DNA of 26,405 bases. It comes from an uncultured Alistipes sp. (GTDB lineage Bacteria; Bacteroidota; Bacteroidia; Bacteroidales; Rikenellaceae). How positions within the stretch are numbered: position 1 is the stretch's first letter; every line of letters begins with the position of its first letter. The notes beneath the pieces are model-generated. The model was not told the origin of the DNA. It saw nothing but the letters and a program-made list of their open reading frames with translations, and ran no database searches. Positions 17,172 to 24,091 of the stretch are shown here, in pieces. The position numbers and the translations under genes were made by a program. Where the stretch lies: positions 1 to 26,405 of the forward strand of contig CAAGGR010000038.1 of NCBI GenBank assembly GCA_900769445.1. The letters run 5' to 3'.

Positions 17172-18629
17172 ATGACAATCAGAGATTTAGAGCCAAAACT
17201 CATTTGGGAGCAGTTTGATGACATCTGCCAGGTGCCACGCCCATCAAAGAAGGAGGGTAAAATTATCGCTTGGCTTATAGAGTTTGCCAAGAAGCACAAT
17301 ATCGAGTACCAGACAGACGAGACTGGTAACGTGGTTATGCGTAAGCCTGCAACAAAGGGCTTCGAGAATCGCCCAGCTGTTATCCTTCAGTCGCATATGG
17401 ATATGGTGTGCGAGAAGAACTCGAACAAGGAGTTCGACTTCGAGAATGACCCTATCGAGACTTGGATTGATGGTGAGTGGGTTAAGGCTAAGGATACAAC
17501 TCTTGGTGCGGACTGCGGTATCGGTATGGCTGCAGCTCTTGCGGTGTTGCTCGACGAGAGCCTTGAGCATCCTGCTATCGAGGCACTCTTTACCGTAGAT
17601 GAGGAGACTGGTCTTACCGGTGCCTTCGGTCTTGGCGAGGGTATGCTTACAGGTAAGTATCTTGTAAACCTCGACTCTGAGGACGAGGGCGAGATCTTTA
17701 TCGGTTGCGCAGGTGGTATCGATACCGTTGCTACGCTCAACTACGAGAGCGAGGAGGTGCCTGAGGGTTATGCCTTCGTGCGCCTTGAGATTGGCGACTT
17801 GCTTGGTGGTCATTCTGGCGATGATATCGACAAGGGTCGCGCTAACTCTAACAAGCTTTTGGCTCGTTTCCTCTACAATGCTATTGATAAGTTTGGTGTT
17901 GCTTTGGCAGAGTTTGACGGTGGTAATTTGCGCAATGCCATCCCACGCGAGGCTTATGCTATCGTAGGTGTTCCAGTGGCTGAGAAGGAGGACTTCGAGG
18001 AGCGCTATTTGGAGTTTGGTCAGATGATGATGGAGGAGTTCAAGCACACAGAGCCACGCATGCGTTTTGCTGTTAGCGATGTTGAGGTAAAGCCTACAAA
18101 GGTTATGACCAACGATGAGCTTTGCTACTTCTTGCTTGCGTTGGTAGGTCTTCCAAATGGTATTCTCGGTATGTCGTTCGCTATGCCAGGCCTTGTTGAG
18201 ACCTCTTCAAACCTTGCCTCTGTGAAGTTCGACACCGAGAAGGAGGTTATCACAGTAACCACATCGCAGCGTTCATCTGTTGAGAGCGCCAAGCTATACG
18301 CATCACAGACTATCGAGTCAGTATTCTATCTTGCCGGCTTCGATGTTCAGCACTCTGACGGCTACCCAGGGTGGGCGCCTAACCCAGATTCAAAGCTTCT
18401 TACAGAGACTGTTCAGTGCTACCGCGACCTTTTTGGTGCAGAGCCTAAGGTGCGCGCTATCCATGCAGGCTTGGAGTGCGGTTTGTTCCTTGAGAAGTAT
18501 CCACACTTGGAGATGGTGTCATTTGGTCCTACCTTGCGTGGCGTTCACTCTCCAGACGAGCGTCTTGAGATTGCTACAGTGGATAAGTTCTGGAAGTTGT
18601 TGGTAGAGCTTTTGAAGCGTATCGCATAA
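17172..18629 (+). CDS. pepD: Aminoacyl-histidine dipeptidase (peptidase D)
   Basis: A cytoplasmic M20C metallopeptidase that hydrolyses Xaa-His and other dipeptides, using two zinc ions. The 485 residues match E. coli PepD (485). Visible metal and catalytic residues: His75 and Asp77 in QSHMDMVCEKN, Asp114 in LGADCGIGMAAA, Glu144/Glu145 in DEETGLTGAFG, Asp in LDSEDEGEIFIGCAGG, and a late Gly-rich histidine region AIHAGLECG. It recycles amino acids from short peptides, fitting a peptide-using anaerobe. No Bacteroidota promoter box is visible in the 20 bases after batB, so it may be read from the Bat operon or from a promoter inside batB. Confidence 0.96.
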   Translation: MTIRDLEPKLIWEQFDDICQVPRPSKKEGKIIAWLIEFAKKHNIEYQTDETGNVVMRKPATKGFENRPAVILQSHMDMVCEKNSNKEFDFENDPIETWIDGEWVKAKDTTLGADCGIGMAAALAVLLDESLEHPAIEALFTVDEETGLTGAFGLGEGMLTGKYLVNLDSEDEGEIFIGCAGGIDTVATLNYESEEVPEGYAFVRLEIGDLLGGHSGDDIDKGRANSNKLLARFLYNAIDKFGVALAEFDGGNLRNAIPREAYAIVGVPVAEKEDFEERYLEFGQMMMEEFKHTEPRMRFAVSDVEVKPTKVMTNDELCYFLLALVGLPNGILGMSFAMPGLVETSSNLASVKFDTEKEVITVTTSQRSSVESAKLYASQTIESVFYLAGFDVQHSDGYPGWAPNPDSKLLTETVQCYRDLFGAEPKVRAIHAGLECGLFLEKYPHLEMVSFGPTLRGVHSPDERLEIATVDKFWKLLVELLKRIA

Positions 18630-18630
18630 T

Positions 18631-19440
18631 TTGTTTTTAGCTGTGGCTAACTATCTATCCATAGTTAAAACGTTAGAATTGACCAATATCAATGTGCGGG
18701 GTTTAGGACAGGTTGTCGTAGACCCCGCAACCATTGAGGTTGGTAATAACTCTGTTGTTGCCCGCTGTCGTGTGGAGGGCGCTCGGGGTTATAAGATGAT
18801 TAAGTGCTACCACACCTCTCAGCATAGATGCGATGTCGATGGTGTTGCTTACTATCCTAAGTCGTTGAGAATATATAGCTTTAGCGGTAGGGTGGAGTAT
18901 GTCGATGTTGCTATCAGCAAATGGGTTGGTGGCGAGGCTTTGGATGTTGTCTTCTATCGTGGTGGCTGCGACTTTGTGGCACTTAGTAGAGCCTTTGATG
19001 CTATGGCACTCAAGCACATAAAAAAGGGTGTTATCCACGGAGATATAAAGCCAGAGAATATTATCGTTCTCTCCTCAGGCAGGATGATGTTGGTCGATAG
19101 CGACCAACTTCCGATAGATGGTATCGGCAATATCCCAGCAAAGGATTATGGCACGGAGCATTATACACATCGTTGCCGACAGATGCGCCGTACTGATGAG
19201 CATACTGACCACTATGCTTTAGCGATTATCTCTACATTTTTGGCGGCACTGGTATACGACTCAACCTTTCTTAGCGATAATGCGACAATGGATGAGTATA
19301 TAGGTCGGGTAACAGAGATTTTAAGCGCGCATAACGACACCGCACACTATAATATGATAGTGGCAATGCAACGCTCTATTATGGGTAAGGTTGAGGGTCT
19401 CGAGGAGCTATTTCAGTCTATTGTAGTGGCAGACGAGTAG
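18631..19440 (+). CDS. Small protein-kinase-fold protein
   Basis: A 269-residue protein with the core of a eukaryote-like kinase. Numbered from TTG 18631, it has a catalytic-loop motif H136-G-D138-I-K-P-E-N143, the HRDxKxxN pattern with Gly for Arg. A metal-binding segment L-V-D156-S-D158 replaces DFG. A candidate ATP lysine is Lys58 (YKMIKCYH), but the usual Gly-rich loop is not recognisable. An APE-like region is YGTEHYTHRCRQ. The target is unknown; it could be a Ser/Thr kinase or a small-molecule kinase of the same fold. No ATG exists near the start: TTG 18631, GTG 18643 or TTG 18679 are all possible. It begins within 50 bases of pepD, and its last 33 bases overlap the end of the convergent radical SAM gene. 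Confidence 0.7.
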   Translation: MFLAVANYLSIVKTLELTNINVRGLGQVVVDPATIEVGNNSVVARCRVEGARGYKMIKCYHTSQHRCDVDGVAYYPKSLRIYSFSGRVEYVDVAISKWVGGEALDVVFYRGGCDFVALSRAFDAMALKHIKKGVIHGDIKPENIIVLSSGRMMLVDSDQLPIDGIGNIPAKDYGTEHYTHRCRQMRRTDEHTDHYALAIISTFLAALVYDSTFLSDNATMDEYIGRVTEILSAHNDTAHYNMIVAMQRSIMGKVEGLEELFQSIVVADE

Positions 19441-20481
19441 CTCTCCATTATCGTCGTATAGGTGCATACCGCTACCTTCGCAGTATTGCCACATCTTGCA
19501 CTCGGCACATTTCCCCTTTTTTGTCCATTCGCGGTTACGGAACTTCTCGAAGCGGTTTTGCCACACATCCCAGAAGTTATCACGATATATATTTCCCTGC
19601 GTGAAGTTAGCGCGCACACTTGTACAACCCGAAATATCGCCATTTACACGAATCGAGGCTATGCCAATGCCCGCGTAGCACTCGTAGGGATTTGTGCGTA
19701 CACGCATCTCGTAGCCGCCGAGGAAACCTTCGCAACTATATGATGCCTTGATACGACCCTCCTTGCGGGTGCGGAGGATAAACTCCATCATAGATGTATA
19801 CTCTTCGTCGCTAAGTTGTAGCGTCTTATCATCCGCAGCACGACCTACGGGGAATATGGCAAACAATCGCCAACGGCGCACACCGAGGGAGATAAGAAAC
19901 TCCTTAAACTCATCCAATCGTGGTAGTAGCGCTGGTGTTACGCAGGTTACAACATCCGACACAAGTTCCTTATCGGCAGATATCATACGCACAGCCTCCA
20001 CGGCGCGTGCAAAGCTCTCCTTGTTTTGACGAATATGGAAGTGATGCTCCTCGAAGCCATCGAGCGATACTGTGATAGAGTGCAGACCTGCACGTATAAG
20101 CGAGTCGAGACGCTCTCGGCTAAGGGCAAGACCATTGGTTACCATACCCCAAGGGTAGCCACGACGGTAGAGGTTGATGCCTATCTGTTCAAGGTCTTTG
20201 CGCACCAACACCTCGCCACCCGAAAGGATGATAAAGGTCTTATTGGGGTTTACATTTGGAGTTATCTCATTGTCCAATACACGGAAGAAATCCTCGGCAG
20301 GCATATCCTTAAACTCTGGATTTACCGTGCAGTCGCTGCCGCAGTGTCGGCACTTCAGGTTACAACGCAGGGTACACTCCCAGAAGAGCGTAGTTAGGGT
20401 ATGCTCCTCGGTGCGTATCTTATGTAGCTTCTTAAAGAGTTTGAGTGCTATCCACTGGCGTATACCTAAAAGCTTTCCCAT
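19408..20481 (-). CDS. Radical SAM/SPASM enzyme of an rSAM/lipoprotein system
   Basis: A 357-residue radical SAM enzyme. The SAM-binding 4Fe-4S site is C40-N-L-K-C44-R-H-C47, and GGE (88-90) is the SAM amino-group contact. The C-terminal SPASM region has C268-x12-G-x4-C286, then C325-x2-C328-x5-C334 and C351, enough for auxiliary clusters. The SPASM consensus cysteine after C334 (x3-C) is Gly338 here (YCEGSGMHLY). SPASM proteins usually modify ribosomal peptides or proteins. I recall the TIGRFAM pair rSAM_w_lipo / lipo_with_rSAM for Bacteroidota enzymes with neighbouring lipoproteins, and this locus fits; the chemistry is, as far as I know, undetermined. It is the last gene of a four-gene operon, 9 bases after the small lipoprotein, and its end overlaps the kinase gene by 33 bases. 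Confidence 0.85.
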   Translation of the reverse strand: MGKLLGIRQWIALKLFKKLHKIRTEEHTLTTLFWECTLRCNLKCRHCGSDCTVNPEFKDMPAEDFFRVLDNEITPNVNPNKTFIILSGGEVLVRKDLEQIGINLYRRGYPWGMVTNGLALSRERLDSLIRAGLHSITVSLDGFEEHHFHIRQNKESFARAVEAVRMISADKELVSDVVTCVTPALLPRLDEFKEFLISLGVRRWRLFAIFPVGRAADDKTLQLSDEEYTSMMEFILRTRKEGRIKASYSCEGFLGGYEMRVRTNPYECYAGIGIASIRVNGDISGCTSVRANFTQGNIYRDNFWDVWQNRFEKFRNREWTKKGKCAECKMWQYCEGSGMHLYDDNGELLVCHYNRLK

Positions 20482-20490
20482 AGTGATTTA

Positions 20491-20868
20491 TTACTCCTCG
20501 TCTACGCGCTTAAGCTCAATATCGCCAAGATTAAGAACCTTTATCTCCTCCTCTGCCCAGCTCATATCTGTTGGGATCTCTATTTGGTGGGTTTGGAACT
20601 CTCCGCCATTTAGCTCTCCATCATCGTCAGAGAAGTATACATATGCAAGTTTTCCTACGACACGGAACTCGCCCGACTTATTAGTGTGGCTGCCAGATAA
20701 GTCGGTGCTTACGTGTATGCCCTCGATAGGCTCGCCCTCTGGGTCTACAACACGACCTGAGGCCTGGAAGTTAGGGTCGAACTCTGCATCGTATGGTGCA
20801 TAGCAGGCCACACATGTAAGCGACATTCCGAAGAGTGCGAATAGTCGTGTTAGAATCTTACCCCACAT
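20491..20868 (-). CDS. Small lipoprotein, single motif domain, rSAM partner
   Basis: A 125-residue predicted lipoprotein. Residues 4-21 are hydrophobic and lead to Cys22 (LTCVAC); as in the S41 lipoprotein, position -3 is Cys. The mature part is one carboxypeptidase-regulatory-like beta domain: GRVVDPEGEPIEGIHVS (38-54), then SGEF (65-68), then the motif DDDGELNGGEF (81-91) and an Ile-Glu-Ile strand. All three blocks recur in the same order in the larger lipoprotein of the operon (22272-23063), so the two are paralogues. It lies between the DUF5723 gene (12 bases) and the radical SAM gene (9 bases). It is a candidate substrate for that enzyme; the modification and final role are unknown. Confidence 0.78.
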   Translation of the reverse strand: MWGKILTRLFALFGMSLTCVACYAPYDAEFDPNFQASGRVVDPEGEPIEGIHVSTDLSGSHTNKSGEFRVVGKLAYVYFSDDDGELNGGEFQTHQIEIPTDMSWAEEEIKVLNLGDIELKRVDEE

Positions 20869-20880
20869 AGCTCACGTTTA

Positions 20881-22260
20881 TTACTGGTTAACCAAAAAGT
20901 CGGGACGACCAAAGTTGAAGCCCACGCCGATATAGAAATTATATGACGTAGCCTTTGGCGATAGAACCTGATCTATCTCCGACATTGTTGTAGGCTCGAA
21001 GTTTGTGGTATTCTTTGAGCCACTGATATAGTCCATACCGACGAAGATATTTATTGCTCGTGGGTGGATATTCATCGCAAAGCCGTAGATGCCTGGAGTA
21101 TTACCATTGAGGAATGTATGGCTTGCTGTAAAAGTCATCCAGTTTGTTGGGCGCACATTGAACGATGCGGTAAACTCTGTTGCTATAGCATTGCGGTAGA
21201 GGCGTGTGTGCGATAGTGCTCCCACAGCGAAGTGGTTGCCCAAAAAGTTGTACTCAGCACCGAGATTGACGTTTGTAGTTAGGCGTGTGGCGTAGCCCGA
21301 GAACTTATCAGGCATATTCACCTCCGCATCAGATATGATGTTGAGTAGATCGGAATTACCTGTGGCATCACAATTAATCACACCCTCCATTTGAGTCTTT
21401 CCTGACCACTTAATAAGACCCAAGTCGGTAATTGCTGCAGATAGTTTTAGCTTGCTATCCAATAGACTCATCTCAGCACCAAGGTCGATAGCACCACCAA
21501 AGCTGTGGATGTTACCCTTTGTTGCAGAGAATGAATCGCCTAACGCAGTGATACTGTCAAAGCTACCATCATATTGTGAGCTATCGTACATCACACTATT
21601 CATCTTAAGATTGCCATGAATAGTGTAGGTGTCATTATTAACCGATAGCTTATTTACGGTAAGCGCACAATTATTTAAGCCGATAAGGAACTTAAATCGC
21701 GCACCAATAGTGAGGTTATCGCCAAGACGGATAGCGGTACCAGCGTAGGTCTCAAGGTACTGATTAAGATCTGCGGACATATTCTCGACGTTGATGCTAC
21801 TATCATACGCACCCTTCATCATTTTAAAATAATCCTTTGGCATAACCGAATTGTAGCTGATACGCATGGTAGCTCCAAAGTCGAAGAATGTGCCATTTAG
21901 GGTGTAGAAGCCCAACTTAAAGAGGCTTATATCGCCCACAATGCTATCAACGCACTTGTTTGGCAACTTGCTTAGGAACTCATTTGCAGGTACTGAGTCA
22001 TTCATGGCACCGACATAACTGCCATCGACTTTGTAGTACATGTTTTCGTATGAGTTGTAGTTGCTGTATTGACCTGCTGCAAAGCCAGAAATTACCGGCA
22101 ATGCGATATAGCCGCGTGTTGGTACTAACGCAGGGTTCATATCGGTACGGAAATACGAACCCTCCATAAAGTATGATGTTTTGAGCTGTGCCGATGCACT
22201 CTCGGCGAACATCATTGCTACAAAAAGCAATACAGCACAAATAAATCTCTTAGTTTTCAT
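20881..22260 (-). CDS. DUF5723-type outer-membrane beta-barrel protein
   Basis: A 459-residue exported protein. The signal peptide ends near residue 24 (MMFAESASA, then QLKTS). The mature chain alternates polar and hydrophobic residues in beta strands with Tyr/Phe girdles and ends YNFYIGVGFNFGRPDFLVNQ, a porin-like C-terminus. The early segment MNPALVPTRGYIALP is typical of the DUF5723 group, related to PorP/SprF- and FadL-like barrels of Bacteroidota. Its function is unknown. It sits between two lipoproteins of one family, 11 bases after the first and 12 bases before the second, so it probably meets them at the outer membrane, as an anchor, export partner or transport channel. Confidence 0.78.
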   Translation of the reverse strand: MKTKRFICAVLLFVAMMFAESASAQLKTSYFMEGSYFRTDMNPALVPTRGYIALPVISGFAAGQYSNYNSYENMYYKVDGSYVGAMNDSVPANEFLSKLPNKCVDSIVGDISLFKLGFYTLNGTFFDFGATMRISYNSVMPKDYFKMMKGAYDSSINVENMSADLNQYLETYAGTAIRLGDNLTIGARFKFLIGLNNCALTVNKLSVNNDTYTIHGNLKMNSVMYDSSQYDGSFDSITALGDSFSATKGNIHSFGGAIDLGAEMSLLDSKLKLSAAITDLGLIKWSGKTQMEGVINCDATGNSDLLNIISDAEVNMPDKFSGYATRLTTNVNLGAEYNFLGNHFAVGALSHTRLYRNAIATEFTASFNVRPTNWMTFTASHTFLNGNTPGIYGFAMNIHPRAINIFVGMDYISGSKNTTNFEPTTMSEIDQVLSPKATSYNFYIGVGFNFGRPDFLVNQ

Positions 22261-22271
22261 AATATGATATC

Positions 22272-23063
22272 CTATTTTTTCTTCATCACCACAGGCTCCA
22301 ATGTCACATCTGCTGTGCCATATTCTGTTGCTACAGCCAATACCCTGTCGGTAATATCAAGGTCTATATCCTCATACTCGCCGAGGTTGTACTCGCCATC
22401 AACATCCTTGAATTGTAGCACAAAGCGTCCATTGACAGACTCTATGTAGCTACTTGTTGTAATACTGCCAAGATGGTCGGTGTAACCCTCACGACCTGCA
22501 AAGTCGCCACTCTCAGGGCGAACAAGAATACCCTGAATAGGCTCGCCAGCCTCGTTGACAACGGTGACGCTGAGGGTGATGCGGTATGCCTTATCCTCTA
22601 CCTCCTCATTGGTCTCACTCTTTAGCGTGAGTACCACATCGCCAACCTCGGCTTTGTAGCTACCCTGATTCCAGCCGTCGCCCTCTTCAACCTGTGTGAC
22701 CTTATCGCTAATATCGAGCTTTAGCTTGGCAAACTCGCCACCATTAGCCTCGCCGTCAACATCGTAGAATACTACCTCGTGCATATCTCCCTTAAATCCG
22801 GTGCTATTGTAGTAGGCATTTATCACGCCCAGATAGTCCGAGAAGCCTGTCTTGTTAAGGCATGGAATGCCACTATTTGGTCGCACCTCAATACCCTGAA
22901 TAGGATTGCCATCCTTGTCGACAACACGCGCCGAAAGATGAAACTCGACAATCGGAGTGCCGTACATACATACCTTTTCACCACCTAAAGCGTTTTCCAA
23001 TTTATCACAACCCTGCGCTCCAAATCCAAGAAGTGCCATAAGGTAATAGATAAAGCGTTTCAT
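22272..23063 (-). CDS. Two-domain lipoprotein of an rSAM/lipoprotein system
   Basis: A 263-residue lipoprotein. ATG 23063 is chosen because the residues before it lack signal features and MKRFIYYLMALLGFGAQGC gives a lipoprotein signal with Cys19. The mature chain is a tandem duplication with a period of 121 residues. Domain 1 has DGNPIQGIEVRP (51-62), TGFSDYLG (72-79) and DVDGEANGGEF (101-111). Domain 2 has AGEPIQGILVRP (172-183), EGYTDHLG (192-199) and DVDGEYNLGEY (220-230). The start CMYGTPIVEF after a short linker is typical of the Bacteroidota lipoproteins paired with radical SAM enzymes. It is first in the operon, directly after the 23097-23127 promoter. It is a likely surface or periplasmic protein and a candidate substrate of the radical SAM enzyme. 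Confidence 0.8.
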   Translation of the reverse strand: MKRFIYYLMALLGFGAQGCDKLENALGGEKVCMYGTPIVEFHLSARVVDKDGNPIQGIEVRPNSGIPCLNKTGFSDYLGVINAYYNSTGFKGDMHEVVFYDVDGEANGGEFAKLKLDISDKVTQVEEGDGWNQGSYKAEVGDVVLTLKSETNEEVEDKAYRITLSVTVVNEAGEPIQGILVRPESGDFAGREGYTDHLGSITTSSYIESVNGRFVLQFKDVDGEYNLGEYEDIDLDITDRVLAVATEYGTADVTLEPVVMKKK

Positions 23064-23096
23064 AATTTTTTTAATATTGGGATAAGACTTCTGTAA

Positions 23097-23127
23097 CAAA
23101 GTTATGATATTTATATCATATATGCAA
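23097..23127 (-). promoter_or_regulatory. Promoter of the rSAM/lipoprotein operon
   Basis: On the minus strand TTG (23127-23125) and TAACTTTG (23104-23097) are 20 bases apart, a good Bacteroidota promoter. Predicted start near 23090, about 27 bases before the ATG at 23063. All four downstream genes are spaced 9-12 bases apart with no other promoter box, so they should form one transcript. Confidence 0.65.
23103..23120. promoter_or_regulatory. Perfect 18-bp dyad in the promoter spacer, possible operator
   Basis: TATGATAT (23103-23110) and ATATCATA (23113-23120) are exact inverted copies around TT. The dyad fills the spacer and covers the first two bases of the -7 box, where a bound dimer would block RNA polymerase. 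The sequence is A/T rich, so chance is possible, and no regulator gene is adjacent. Confidence 0.4.
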
Positions 23128-23275
23128 CTGTTAGCCCAATTATTTAGTACTTAACACCATATTGAGTCGTGGCCTTGAACTACTCTTTGGCTCTTAATTG
23201 CATAAGATTAGAACCTTATTCATTAAAAATAAGTGTAGCCGATGTTTGTATTTTCTATGGAAAACGCACCTTGCA

Positions 23276-23716
23276 TCAAATGGTGCTATCTTTGCCCACA
23301 ATCTCAATATCGAATATACGCGCCTTCTCTATCTCGAAGTCATCCAGAAATAGGCAACCATTCTCATATATGCCGAGGTAGCTGATGCCCACTGTTGCCT
23401 TGCCAACGTAGTCGCCTACATTGAGCGTGATGTTAATCACGTCTTCGCCCTTCTTCATCAAGTGTTTTTCGTATTGTAGCACCTCTGAGGTAGAACTACT
23501 ATCGTCGGATGTAACTATTGACACGGTGGCATACGTTGCCTTTTCGCAGTAGTAGTCGAGCGTGATAACATCGCCATTTTGTAACTTGGCGCCATTCCAA
23601 CTATCGGAAACAAGAATTACATTTTGCCTAAAATGCTCGCTATAATCCGTACATCCCACAAGTAGCGACGATGTCAGAGCCACTATCGCTAATACTTTGG
23701 TACCCAATCGTTTCAT
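23276..23716 (-). CDS. Small lipoprotein of unknown function
   Basis: A 146-residue protein. Residues 4-21 are a hydrophobic signal ending in the lipobox LLVGC with Cys22. The mature part looks like a single beta-rich domain (VITLDYYCEKATYATVSIV, DVINITLNVGDYVGKATVG) with a late acidic end (FLDDFEIEKARIFDIEIVG). I do not recognise the family. It lacks the DxDGExNxGE motif of the neighbouring lipoproteins. It lies on the same strand upstream of the rSAM/lipoprotein operon but is separated from it by 212 bases and that operon's promoter, so a functional link is only suggested by position. No strong promoter lies directly before it; TAAATTTA at 23737-23744 is a near match to a -7 box. Confidence 0.65.
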   Translation of the reverse strand: MKRLGTKVLAIVALTSSLLVGCTDYSEHFRQNVILVSDSWNGAKLQNGDVITLDYYCEKATYATVSIVTSDDSSSTSEVLQYEKHLMKKGEDVINITLNVGDYVGKATVGISYLGIYENGCLFLDDFEIEKARIFDIEIVGKDSTI

Positions 23717-23741
23717 ACTCTAATACTCTATAATTTTAAAT

Positions 23742-23864
23742 TTACTCTTTCTGCCCTTTGGGTCTATAAATTCGTCCCTTTTCTCGACTATATATAACTC
23801 TCTTATATGTGCTACTCTTGCAGTGTGTTATCTTCTGTTGTCGCATCTTAGTCGCTACTTTCAT
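23742..23864 (-). CDS. Possible 40-residue basic protein
   Basis: An ATG at 23864 opens a frame of 40 codons ending in TAA at 23742, 25 bases before the lipoprotein start. The product begins MKVATKMRQQKITHC and ends GRIYRPKGQKE, with about 13 Lys/Arg against few acidic residues. It is too short for coding statistics, and I recognise no family. It may be a real small basic protein, a leader peptide for the lipoprotein gene or a chance frame. Confidence 0.25.
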   Translation of the reverse strand: MKVATKMRQQKITHCKSSTYKRVIYSREKGRIYRPKGQKE

Positions 23865-24040
23865 AATCAACACGCGGAGAGGGGTGATACTCTGTATAAA
23901 GGTGTAGCGTACATATCAACCACCTCCTCGACAATGGGGCGCAACCCATACCATCAAAACAAATTTTAGATATATTGTCCGTTTACACAGGGTATTATCC
24001 CACACAAATTTATACAATAAATTTTGAACTGCATAATTTT
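23865..24040. other. Intergenic region without a recognised gene
   Basis: The gap between the lipoprotein gene (23716) and the RluA-family gene (24092) is 375 bases. Apart from the doubtful 40-codon frame it has only frames under 20 codons. A minus-strand TAAATTTG (24005-24012) matches a -7 box without a clear TTTG upstream. If used, it would give the lipoprotein gene a leader of roughly 280 bases. Confidence 0.4.
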
Positions 24041-24071
24041 TTTGCCATAAAACCGATAATTTCTATCTTTG
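24041..24071 (+). promoter_or_regulatory. Promoter of the RluA-family gene
   Basis: TTTG (24041-24044) and TATCTTTG (24064-24071) are 19 bases apart, a perfect Bacteroidota promoter. Predicted start near 24078, 14 bases before the ATG at 24092. Confidence 0.75.
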
Positions 24072-24091
24072 TAGTCTCTTAAATAGATGCT

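Noticed and set aside
17244..18047. Minus-strand frame of 267 codons inside pepD
   Set aside because: Antisense shadow of a conserved enzyme gene with no recognisable motif or promoter.
23215..23233. CTTATT/AATAAG hairpin downstream of the 23276-23716 lipoprotein gene
   Set aside because: Only six A/T-rich pairs with no following T-run on the minus strand; too weak to call a terminator.
23284..23294. Plus-strand TATCTTTG inside the end of the small lipoprotein gene
   Set aside because: There is no TTTG at the right distance and no plus-strand gene downstream; the box is part of the coding sequence on the other strand.
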